Assembly: GCA_964432985.1 (NCBI GenBank)
Contig: CAYSPT010000010.1
Coordinates: 48,802-112,801 of the forward strand
Source of the DNA: CAYSPT01 sp964432985
GTDB lineage: Bacteria > Muiribacteriota > CAYSPT01
Reading direction: 5' to 3'
DNA length: 64,000 nt
A program made the position numbers and the translations under genes. This document shows, one piece after another, positions 37,801 to 49,800 of the stretch; the stretch's first letter is position 1, and each line of letters starts with the position of its first letter. Under the pieces are notes generated by a model that saw only the letters and a list, made by a program, of their open reading frames with translations, had not been told where the DNA came from and did not search any database.

Positions 37801-40800
37801 TATCGCGTGCGCGGGACTCGCCGGTGCTGCCGTCACGGTTCGGGTCGGTGTCGGCGTCAGCCCAGGTCCCGTCGGGGGTGGCGGTGATGTTTGGCCGCGT
37901 GCTGCGGGTCCAGTTGCTCGTGTTGCCGCCGTTGAGACGCACCCGGCTGATGCTGGGCAGGGTGTTTTCGATCCGCAGCGACCGGCGTCCCAGCCGTATC
38001 TCGTCGAAGTAGGCCTCGAAGCTGCCGTTCACCCTGGTGCTGCGGGTGTTGTCGAACATCACCGCGATCTTCTGTACCCGGTAGCCCCGCAGCGAGCTGA
38101 GGTCGGCGCTCATCCTGTTCCAGCCGTTGTGCCGTGGGCTGGCGGCACTTGGCGGAGTCGCCTCGTTGAGGTCCTTGAGGCTCCCGATCTGGCTGATCCA
38201 CCGGCCGTCGTGTAGCTTCAGGTCCACCGCGAACCCGGTACAGTAGCTGGAAGGCGTCACGAACACCCAGTAGGAAAGGAAGTCCTCGGGCTGGATGGTG
38301 TAGTCGCAGTCCCTCATGATCAACCGGCAGTACTGGTGGGTCCACTGGCTCATGTTGGTGACGTTGCCGTCGAAGCGCAGCATCTTGGTGCCCTCGATGG
38401 CCTGGACCGTGGCATCCTCCCGGCTGTCCTCGTACATCTCCTGGACCTGCCCACCGGACAGCGAGTAGTTGTAGAACCGCGCGTCATCGATGCGGCCCTT
38501 GAACGGAAGTCCCATGGAGCCCGGATTCATGCTGGCGTCGGCGCCGATATACAGCGGCGAGGTGCCGGTTGAGTGAAGCGGCGAGTGATTGTTGGCTACC
38601 GTACCCTTGAGGATACCGTCTTTGTAGATTTCGATGGTGGCGTCGTCTTTGTAGACGAAGGCCAGGTGTGTCCAGGTGTTCCGGGAGACCGGAATGCTGG
38701 TTGACTTGTGACGGTAGTTGCCCCCGTCACTGCTGGTGGACAGCCAGATCTTGCCGCCGGTGCAGCCGAAGAGCCACACCCGGTTGCCGCCGCTTTGCTG
38801 CCAGCGTGAGAGCAGGACCCGGTTTGTGTTCACGTCCTCCGAATAGAACCAGCCGGCCACACTGAAGCCCAGGCCGTTTTCGAAATCGCCGGAGTGCGAG
38901 ACCTGCACATTATCGTTGGAACCGTCGAACCGGACAGCTTTGTCCTTATAGCCGCCGGTATATGAAGCGCCGTTTCTCAACGTGGCGTTGAACCCGTTGC
39001 CCGTGGAGTCGTAGGCGGTGGTGCCGCTGCCTTCGTCCATGCGCCACCAGCCCACGGCGCCCAGGGGCTCTACCAGCCCGCTGGTGGTCACGGTGTAGGC
39101 CACGTTGCCGGTCTTTTCCACGCCCAGGACCGGCGTGCTGCTCTCAAAGCCCAAAAACTCATTGGGGTGCACGTTGCGGTAGGCCGGGTTCACTCCCAGG
39201 GCGGTGTACTCCGCTTCGGTGGGCAGGTCGGGCCACCCCATGGCTCGCGACACCGAACCGTTGGCGTCCACCACTTCCACCAGGCACTTCCACCACTCGT
39301 ACTTGGCGGTGCTGGGCGGGAAGAGGGAGTCGCTGAACGGCTCAGTCTTGAAGTACGAAGCGGTGCGGATGGGCCCGGAGAATGACCGGCCGTCGGCGCT
39401 GCCACCGTACAGGGAGCCGTTGTCCCGGTACCACTTGAAGGTCACCTTGAACAGCCCGGTGTCGGAGCAGGCGAGACCCACCTGGTCCAGGTACGGCGAG
39501 TACACCCGGTAGCCGCCGCTGGTGCCGGGGCGCATCTCCACCAGGTACTGCAGGTAACGGTGCACACCCTTGGCGCTGCCGTAACCCGGCACGTTGTAGG
39601 TGACCTGATGCGGAACGGTGTTAACTTTCGCTTCCTGTTTCCCGGAGGGATTGGAACCCAGATCGTACCAGCTGCCGCCGCCGCTTGGCCCTACGAACGT
39701 CTTGTTGACCAGCTGGTCCTTGCGGTCGGCGCTTCTCCACTTGAAGCGCAGGTTGCACCCCAGGGCCAGGTAGTCGTTCTTGGTGGTCCACCACATGCGG
39801 TCCACCGTGCCCCAGCGCTGGGTCAGGTTACCGCTGGGAATGGTGTCCACGATCTCGCTGATGGCGATACCGGAGCCCTGGGCGTAGATGATCTTGTACC
39901 AGGGCGACCACAACGCCGTCCCGTACTGCGAGTCGCCGGAGGGCTGCTGGTTGGGGATATTCTTCGGGGTCAGCCGCACCCGGACCTCATCACCGGCCAG
40001 GTAGTCCTCGTGGACACGGTGCAGGTGGGTGTGCTGGCTGTACTCCTTGATGGTTCCCGCCGTGCGCCACTGGCCGATGGGCCGGTGGTAGCGGCTTTCA
40101 GCCGGCTTGACCTGCCACAGCATGTCGAAGTGCGAAAGCTCCGCCACGGCGTTTTGCGACGAGCTCAACTTGTCCCGTTTCCGCGACTCGCTCTGCGCGC
40201 CGTCCCGGTTCGGGTCGGCGTCGGCATCGTCCCAGGTCCCGTCGGGGGTAGCCGATATATCGGGTGTTGTGGGACGGGTCCAGTTGGACGTGTTGCCGCC
40301 GTTGATCCTGACCCGGCTGATCTTCGGAATGGTGTTCTCGATCCGAAGCGACCGGCGTCCCAGGCGGACATCGTCGAAGTAGGCCTCGTAATCGCCGTTG
40401 AAGTTCGGCGTGCCGGTGTTGTCGAACATCACCGCCAGACGCTGCACCCGTTTGCCTCTCAGCGAGCTGAGGTTGACGCTGATCTTGTTCCAGCCGTTGT
40501 GCTTGGGGCGGCTGGCCCGCGGCGGGTTAGAGCCGTTGAGGTCCGTCAGGCCGCCGATCTGGCTCAACCACCGCCCGTCGTTCAGCTTGGCGTCCACGGC
40601 AAAGCCGGCGCAGTAGCTGGAAGCCGGCACGTACACCCAGTAGGTCAGGTAGTCCTCGGGAGCGATAAGGTAGTCGCAGCCGTGGAGCGCCACCCGGCAG
40701 TACTGGTTGCTCCAGGAGTTCAATCCGTCTACGGTGCCGGCGAACTTCAGTATCTGGGTGCCTTCGATCGGTTCGAGAACGATATTTCTTTCAGCAAAAG

Positions 40801-43800
40801 AATACATCTCATCCATTTGACCATCGGACAGGGCAAATCCATACGCCCGCACGTCATCGATATCACCTTTAAAGTACCAGAGGTCTCCCAGGTACCCGTG
40901 GTGCGAACGGCCGATAAACGCATCCCAATGCGTGGCGTTGAGGATGCTGGATGAATTCAACGTGCGCGTCACATCCAGCTCGCCGTCAACAAACATGGAG
41001 AGAGAGGTATCGCTCTTGCGGACGGCCACGTGATGCCAGCTGCCGTCGTTTACCAGTTTGCTGCCCGCGAAGGACTGCCAGCCAGTGGTTTCCGCCCAGA
41101 AATAAATTTTACCGTATCCCAGACCCCAGAAATATCCCTGTCCGGAAGTCGCGCCCTTGGCGAAGATGATTTGATAACCACTATAAGTCGTTTTTATCCA
41201 CGCGGCCATGGTCATATCGCCGGACTCGAAGTTCAGGCTGTTCGGCCGGCCCAGGTTGATGTAGTCGTTGTTTCCGTCAAAGGTGATAGCTTTGCCGATC
41301 TTCCCGAACGGAATCCAGGTGGGACTGCCATTCAGCGTACCGTTGATACCGTTCCCCGAAGAATCCTTGGCGGTTGAGCCGCTGCCCTCTTCCAAACGCC
41401 ACCAGCCTACGGGGCCGAACGGATCGACCACCCCGGTTGTGCTCAGACCGTAACTCACATTGCTGGTCTTGTTCACTTCCAGAACATGCGGTACGCCGCT
41501 TTCGAAGCCCTGCTGCTCGTTTGGATGGATGATCCGGTAGTCCTTGTTGATCCCGTTGGCCGTGTACTCGGACTCGGTCCACAGGTCGGGCCAACCTATG
41601 CCATAACTTTTACCACCGGAATTGTCCACCACCTCCACCTGGCACTTCCACCACTCGTACTTGGCCGTGTAGGTAGGCATCAGCTCATCGGAATAGGGAC
41701 CCTGTCCCACGAGGGTGGCAGTGCGCAGCGGCCCGCTGAAGTTGCGGCCGTCGGCGCTGCCGCCGAACATTGCCCCGTTGTCCCGGTACCACTTAAACGT
41801 CACCTTGAAGGCCGCGGCGTCGGAGCACCGTACTCCCACTTCGTCCAGGATGGGAGTGTACACCTTGAATCCCTGCCCGTTTTTACCCGGCTTCTGCTCC
41901 ACCAGGTACTGCAGGTACCGCTCCACACCACGGGTGTTCCCGAATCCCGGCAGGTTGTACGTGACCTGGTGCTGGGTGGTGTTGACCATGGCCTTCATCT
42001 CACCCGAAGGGTTGCTGTTGAACTCGTACCAGCCGCTGTTCCCGTTGGGCCCCAGGAAGGGACGGTTCATCAGCTGGCCTTTACTCTCGCCGGTTCTCAG
42101 CTTGAAGCGGAGGTTGCACCCCAGCCCCATGTAGTCGTTCTTGGTCTTCCACCAGATATAATCCACCCCGGCCCACCGCTGGGTCAGGTTGCCGCTGGGC
42201 AGCAGATCGGTGATCTCGCTGATAGCGACACCCTGGTCCTGGGCAAATACGATCCGGTACCAGGGAGACCACAACTCCGAGCCAAGCTGGGTGTCGCCGG
42301 AAGGCTGCTGGTTGGGCTGGTTCTTCGGGGTCAGCCTGATCCGTACCTGGTCGTTGGCGTAGTAGTGCTCGGAGCGCCACCGCAGGTCACTCCGGGTGTA
42401 CTCGATCACCTGGTTGTCAGGCTTCTTGACCTGCCACAGGAAGTCGAAGTGAGAGCTTTCCGCCGTGGAGTTTTGAGACGACGACAGCCGGTCGCGCTTT
42501 CGGTTCCCGGGTGCGGAACCGTCGATGTCGCGCCATGTCCCGTTGGGGGTGGCGGTCAGATTAGGCCGGGTGCTGCGGGTCCAGTTGCCGGTGTTGCCGC
42601 CGTTTATCAGCACCTGGCTGATGGCAGGCAGCGTGTTTTCGATCCGAAGCGAGCGGCGCCCCAGGATTACCTCGTCGAAGAACCCCTCGAACTCGCCGTT
42701 GAGGTTGGGGCTGGCGGCGTTGTCGAAAGCTAAGGCTATTTTCTGGACCCGGTACCCTCTCAGGGAACTCAGGTCGACGTTCACCTTGGTCCAGCCGTTG
42801 TGTTTGGGTGTGGCGGGCCGCGGCGGGTTGATGTTGTTCAGTTCGGTCAAGCCACCCACCTGGCTCAGCCACCGGCCGTCATGCAGTTTCAGGTCAACGC
42901 CGAAACCGGTGCAGTAGCTGGTGGGCGGTACGAACACCCAGTAGCTCAGATAGTCTTCCGGCTGGATGGTATAGTCGCAGTCCCGCACGGTCAGCCGGCA
43001 GTAGTGGTTCGACCAGGTAGTGACCCCGCTCACGGAGCCGGAGAGCTTCATCATGGTGGTGCCCTCGATGGCCGACAACTCCTCGCCTTCCTCGGCAGAG
43101 TTGTAGAGATCCAGCACCTGGCCGCCGGTCAGGGCATAATTGTAGATACGCACATCATCTATAACACCGTTGAAGTAGTCGCTCGGGCTGCCGCCGTCCC
43201 ATTCCTGGCCGATAGAGACCCTGTCGGTGACGTCGTAGGCGATGTTCTTGGCAACGCGGAGGTCTTCCATACCGTCAACGTACAGGACGGCCTGGCCGAT
43301 TTCGGCATCGTAGGTGTAGGCCACATGATGCCACGTGTTGTCCGCCACCGTCTTCGGAGTGTTGTGCCACGTTCCGTCATGCAATCCGAGCTTGTTGTTG
43401 TACACCAGGAACAACGCCCGGTTACCCCCGCCGCTGGTGTTGACCGGAATAATACCCTTGTGATGCTGGGGCGGACCTTTAATCCAGGCGCAGAACGAAG
43501 CCGAACCATTGGCGATAGCGGAAGCCACATTGTCGATCTCCACATAATCGTTCGATCCGTTGAAAACAAGACCTTGGCCGATTTTACCGGTGGTCCACGA
43601 CAGCCCGTTTCTCAGGGTACCGTTGAGGCCGTTGCCGGACGAATCGAGAGCTGTTCCACCGCTGCCCTCTTCAAAGCGGTACCAGCCCACCGAGCCCAAT
43701 GAATCCACCACACCGGTGGTGGACACGGTGTAGCTCACGTTGTTCGTCTTGTCCACGCTCAGAATAGGTGTAGCGGTCTCGAATCCGATGAGCTCGCTGG

Positions 43801-46800
43801 GGTGCACGTTGCGGTAGGCGGGGTTGACACCCAGGGCCTGGTACTCCGCTTCCGTGGGCAGGTCCGGCGTACCCATAGCGTACGTAATACCGCCGTTGGG
43901 ATCCACCACCTGCACCTGGCATTTCCACCACTCGTACTTGGCGGTTGCGCCGCCGTAGATCTGGTCGCTGAACGGGGTGGCGCCGAAGTAGGAAGCGCTC
44001 CTGACCGGCCCCTGGAAGGAGCGGCCGTCGCTGCTGCCGCCGCCGTACAGCGGCCCGTTGTCGCGGTACCACTTGAAGGTCACATTGAAAAGATTGGTAT
44101 CTTTGCAGGCGATCCCCACCTCGTCAAGCTGGGGTGATAATATCCGGTACCCGCCGCTTGAGCCGGCACTGAGCTGCACCAGGTACTGCAGGTAGCGGTG
44201 CACGCCCCTGGCCGTTCCAAAGTTCGGCACGTTGTACGAGACCTGGTGCGGTGACGTGTTGACCCTGGCTTCCTGCTTGCCGCTGGGGTTGCTGCTCAGG
44301 TCGTACCAGCTGCCTGTACCGCCGGGCCCCACAAACGACTTGCCGACGAGCTGGCTTTGGCTGTCGGCGCTTCTCAGCTTGAAGCGCAGGTTGCAGCCCC
44401 GGGCCAGGTAGTCGTCCTTGGTCTTCCACCAGATGCGGTCCACCGTGCCCCAGCGCTGAGTCATGTTGCCGCTGGGAATGGTGTCCACGATCTCGCTGAT
44501 GGCGATACCCGCGCTCTGGGCGTAGACGATCCGGTACCAGGGAGACCACAACTCCGCTCCGTGCTGGATGTCCCCCGAAGGCTGCTGGTTGGGCTGGTTC
44601 TTCGGGGTCAGACGCACCCTGACCCTGTCGCCGGCCAGGTAGTCCTCGTGCTGCCAGTGCAGGTACGTGTGCTGGCTGTACTCCACGACGCTGCCGGCGG
44701 TGCGCCACTGGCCGATGGGCGCGTGGTAGCGGCTCTCGTAGGGATTAACCTGCCACAGGATATCGAAGTGAGAAAGCTCCGCCACCGCGTTCTGCGCCGA
44801 AGTCAGCTTGTCCCGGCTGCGGCCGTCGTTATTGCTGCCGTCGCGGTTCGGGTCGGTGTCGGCGTCCACCCAGGTGCCGTCGGGAGTAACCGACAGGTCG
44901 GGCCGGGTGGTGCGGGACCAGTTGCCGGTGTTGCCGCCGTTGACCCGTACCCGGCTGATGGCCGGCAGGGTGTTTTCCACCCTCAGGGACATGCGCCCCA
45001 CCCGCACCTCGTCGAAGTAACCCTCGTAGTCGCCGTTGAGACGGGGGGTGCCGGTGTTGTCGAACATCACCGCTACCCGGGTGACGTGCTTGCCTCTCAG
45101 CGTGGCTCCCAGGTTGACGCTCACCTTGTTCCAGCCGTTGTGCTTGGGCGTGCTGGCCCGGGGCGGGTTCTGGCCGTTGAGATCGGTGAGGCCGCCGATC
45201 TGACTGATCCACCGCCCGTCGTTGAGCTTCAGGTCGATGGCGAATCCGGTGCAGTAACTGGAAGCCGGCACGAACACCCAGTAGGTCAGATAATCCTCGG
45301 GAGCGATGGTGTAATCGCAGTTGTGCAGCGAGAGGCGGCAGTACTGGTTGCTCCAGGTGTTGAGCCCGCTCACCGCGCCGGAGAACTTCAGGATCTGCGT
45401 TCCTTCCATGGCTTCCAGGACCGCGCCTTCCTGGCTCTCGGTCATCAGGTCGAAAACCTGCTCCTGCGACAGGGCGGTGGCGTAGATACGGACGTCGTCG
45501 ATGCGGCCCTTGAAATAGTGGTTGAATCCGGGGTCGCCCCAGCCGATCCGCGTGGGAGGCGAGGCCATCCCGATGGCTCCGGTCTTGGCCACGGTGGCGT
45601 CCTCGTCGCCGTCCAGGTAGAGCACGGCTTCGCTGCCGCTGTAGGTCAGGGCGGCGTGGTACCAGGTGTTGGCTGCCAGGGTGGTGCGGCCGCCGAAGAA
45701 GACCCAGGTGGGATTTGATGTGCCGGCATAAACACAGCCCTCCAGCTTCTTGCCGGATATCCTGATGGCGAAGGGCCCGTTCTTCGACACGATGGTGGCG
45801 GTGCGGTTGATGTCCCCGGAGTTGAACCAGGCGCAGATCGTCATTTCATTGGTCAAGCTCATCAGTGACGAGCTGCTGTTTATCGAGAGCCGGTCGTTGG
45901 AGCCGTCGAAGTACATGCCGCCGCCGCTGATGCCGGTAGACCAGGCGGCGCCGCTTTCGCGGGTGGCGGTGTTGCCGTTTCCGGAATCGTCCCGGGCGGT
46001 TGTGCCGGTCCCCTCCTCGAAACGCCACCAGGCCACCGGGCCCCGCGGGTCCACCACGCCGGTGGTGGTCAGGCTGTAGCCTATGTTGCTGGTCTTGTTT
46101 ACTTCCGTAACCGCCGGGGTACCGCTTTCGAAGCCCAGCATCTCGTTGGGATGGACGAGTCGGTAATCCTTGTTGATCCCATTGGAGGTGTACTCCGCTT
46201 CGGTCCACAGGTCTGGCCAGCCCACGGCCTTGCTGGTGGCACCGCCGTTGTCGGTTACCGACGCTTCCACCTTCCACCACTCGTACTTGGCGGTGTAAGA
46301 GGGGAACAATGTGTCGCTGTAGGGGGCCTTGCTGCGGTAATTGGCCGTGCGGATCGGACCGCTCATGGAGCGGCCGTCGGCGCTGCCGCCGTACAGCGCC
46401 CCGTTGTCACGGTACCACTTGAAGGACACATTGAAGACCGCGGCGTCGGAGCATATGATTCCCACCTCGTCGAGCTGCGGCGAGTACACCTTCAGGCCGC
46501 CGCTGGTACCCGGCTGCATCTCCACCAGGTACTGCAGGTACCGCTCAACGCCATAGGTGTTCCCCACGCCGGCCAGAGAGTAGGTCACCCGGTGCTGGGT
46601 GGCGTTGACTTCCGCCCTCTGTTCGCCGGTTGGAGAGCTGTTCACGTCATACCAGCTGTTGGCGCCGTTTGGTCCGACGAACTGCCGGCCCACGAGCTGC
46701 CCGCGGCTCTCGCCGCTTCTCAGCTTGAACCGCAGATTGCATCCCAGCCCCAGGTAATCGTTCTTGGTCTTCCACCAGATCTCGTCGACCTCAGCCCAGC

Positions 46801-49800
46801 GGTTGGTGTTGTTACCCGTGGGGAGGGTGTCCACGATCTCGCTGATGGCGACACCGGCGCTCTGGGCGTACACGATGCGGTACCAGGGAGACCACAGCGC
46901 CGTTCCGTGCTGGGTGTCGCCGGCAGGCTGCTGGTTCGGCTGGTTCTTCGGGGTCAGCTGCACCCGCACCCGGTCGCCGCCCAGGTATTCTTCCCGGGAC
47001 CACGAGAGGCTGGTCTTGGTGTACTCCACCACGCTGCCGGCGGTGCGCCACGTACCCAGCGGCGAGTGATAACGGCTCTCCGCAGGCTCGATCTGCCACA
47101 CGAAGTCGAAGTGGGAGCCCTCCGCCGTGGCGTTCTGCGAGGACGACAGCAGGTCGAACGCCTTGGCTCCGCCGTTGGAGCCGTTTCGGTCCGGGTCGGT
47201 GTCGTTGTCCAGCCAGGTACCGTCCGGGGTACAGGTAATGTTCGGGCGCGTGCTGCGCGTCCAGTTGCCGGTGTTGCCGCCGTTGAGCCGCACCCGGCTG
47301 ATAGCGGGCAGGGTGTTTTCGATCCGAAGCGAGCGGCGCCCCACCACGATCTCGTCGAAATAGGCCTCCAGGTTCCCGTTGAGACGCGGGCTGGCGGCAT
47401 TGTCGAACGTCACCGCGATCTTCTGGATCTTTCTTCCACTCAGGGAACTAAGGTCGATGCTCACCTTGTTCCAGCAGTTGTGTTTCGGGGTGCTGGCCCG
47501 CGGCGGGTCGAGACCGTTGAGGTCGCTCAGGTTGCCGATACCGCTGATCCACCGGCCGTCGTCCAGCTTCAGGTCCACACCGAAACCGGTGCAGTAGCTG
47601 GTGGGCGGCACGAACACCCAGTAACTCAGGTAGTCCTCGGGCATTATCTCGTAGTCACAGTTGCGGATGGTCAGGCGGCAGTACTGGTTGTTCCAGGTCT
47701 CCACCCCGCTCACCGAACCGGCGAACTTCAGCATCTGGGTGCCTTCCATTGCTTCCAGTACTTCGCCCTGGAGGCCTTCCTCCATCAGCTCCAGGATCTG
47801 CTCCTGGGAAAGGTCGTAGTCGTAGATCCGCACGTCGTCGATCATACCCTTGAAGTAGCCGTTCCAGCGGCCCAGGCGGAAGTTGCCGCCGAGCCCGGTG
47901 GACTCGAAACCCGACGTCCGGCTGGCTTTCATGTCGCCGTCGATGTAGAGCTTGATGGTGGTGCCGTCGAAGGTCTGCACCAGGTGGTGCCACTCGTTGG
48001 TGCTCACCACCGTACTCGTGCCGTTACCGCCGCCGTGAATGTAGCAGTAGATCTTTCCGTTATTGTAATAAGTGAATCCGTAGTTCAGGTTGCTGTTGCA
48101 CGCCACACCCGGCTCGTTGCTCGGCACTTGCTGCGCGTACATCCAGGCGGCCACCGTGATCCGCTGGAAGTCCTGGTTCAGGGTGGAGGGGCTGCCCATC
48201 TCGACATAATCGTTGGATCCGTCGAACCTGAGCCCGTTGCCGCTTACGCCGCTGGTCCAGGATGGGCTGTTCTGCAGCGACCCGTTGAGCCCGTTCCCCG
48301 ATGAGTCGCTGGCCGTGCTGCCGCCTGCATCTTCCAGGCGCCACCAGCCCAGGGGGCCGCGCGGGTCCACCACGCCGGTTGTGCTCAGGGTGTAGCTCAC
48401 GTTGCCCGTCTTCTCCACGCTCAGCACCGTGGGCACGCCGGTCTCGAAGCCCAGAAGCTCGTTGGGGTGAATGAGACGGTAATCGGGATTGATACCGGCC
48501 GCCTCGTACTCGGTTTCCGTGTACAGGTCGGGCCAGCCCACCACGCGCGTCTCGCCGCCGAAGTTGTCCGTGACGGTCACGTCCACCTTGTACCATTCGT
48601 ATTTAGCCGTATAGGAGGGCAGCAGGTTGTCTTCGTAGGGGGCCTGGCCGCGGTAGGCAGCCGTACGTACCGGACTGTTATTGAAGGAACGCCCGTCGGC
48701 GCTGCCGCCCATAATTGCCCCGTTGTCCCGGTACCACTTGAAGACCACGTCGAACACGCCGGCGTCACTGCACTTTATACCCACCTCGTCCAGCTTGGGC
48801 GAGTACACCTTCTGGCCGGCTTGATTGGCTCCCGGAACCATCTCCACCAGGTATTGCAGGTACCGCTCCACCCCGTAGGTGCTTCCCACTCCCGGGAGGC
48901 TAAAGGTGATCTGGTGCTGTGCCGTGTTTACCTCTGCTTCCATCTCACCGGCAGGAATGGAGTTGATGTCATACCAGCTGTTGGTGCCGCTGGGACCCAC
49001 AAACGGCCGGGTCAGAAGCTGGCCGCGGCTCTCGCCGCTTCGCAGCTTGAATCGAAGCTGGCAGCCAAGATCCAGGTAGCTCTTGATTCCCTGGCTCCCC
49101 AGGTTGGAGCTTTTCACTTTCCACCAGATCTTTTCGACCTCGGCCCAGCGCTCGCTCAGGTTGCCGTGCGGCAAAACGTCCAGGATCTCGCTGATGGCCG
49201 TACCGCTTGGCTGGCCGTACACGATACGGTACCAGGGCGACCACACGGCCGTGCCGTGCTGGGTATCACCCGCGGGCTGCTGCGGGTTGTGGTTCTTTGG
49301 TGTCAGCTGGACGCGGACCTCGTCTCCGGCCAGGTACTCTTCCCTGTACCATGAAAGGCTCGGCTTGGTGTACGTGACCACCTGCCCGGCGGTGCGCCAC
49401 TGGCTGATGGGCCGGTGGTAGCGGGTCTCCCCCGGTTTTATCTCCCACAGGAAGTCAAAGTGGTTCGACTCCGCCACCGCGTTTTGGGAAGCGGACAGAA
49501 CGTCGAACGCCTTGGCTCCACCCAGGGATCCGTTGTCGTCCGGGTCGCCGTCGATGTCCACCCAGGTGCCGTCCGGAGTAACGTTCAGGTCGGGCCGCGT
49601 GGTCCGGAGCCAATTGTTTGTGTCGGACCCGTTTATGCGCACCTGGCTGATGGCCGGCAGGGTATTCTCGATCCTCAGCGACCGGCGTCCCAGCACCACG
49701 TCGTCGAAGTATGCTTCAAAAAAGCCGTTGAGGACCGAGCCGCCGCCGCTTTTGTCGCTGGAGTTGTCGAACGCCAGGGCGATTCCGGTAACCTTCTTGC

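Larger units (their letters stand above)
27970..46850 (-). repeat. A-B higher-order repeat: four dimers of ~4.7 kb
   Basis: Within the composite array, units starting at 46850, 42225, 37495 and 32760 (type A) share WTEAEY/WTESEY, GINKDYR, APED and DLKLND/DAKLND. Units at 44500, 39865, 35095 and 30345 (type B) share LPTEAEY, NPAYRNVHP, QPED and DLKLHD. The alternation is perfect over eight units for these markers, with one exception elsewhere (GVER instead of GVHR in the unit at 30345). Dimer lengths are about 4.62, 4.73, 4.73 and 4.79 kb. The array therefore grew by duplicating a two-unit block, not single units. Confidence 0.85.

Noticed and set aside
46151..48304. Plus-strand open frame of 717 codons, and similar ones at 24995-27061 and 32915-34699
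   Set aside because: They recur at equivalent positions of the repeated units, so they are antisense shadows of the repeats. No ribosome sites or recognisable proteins.
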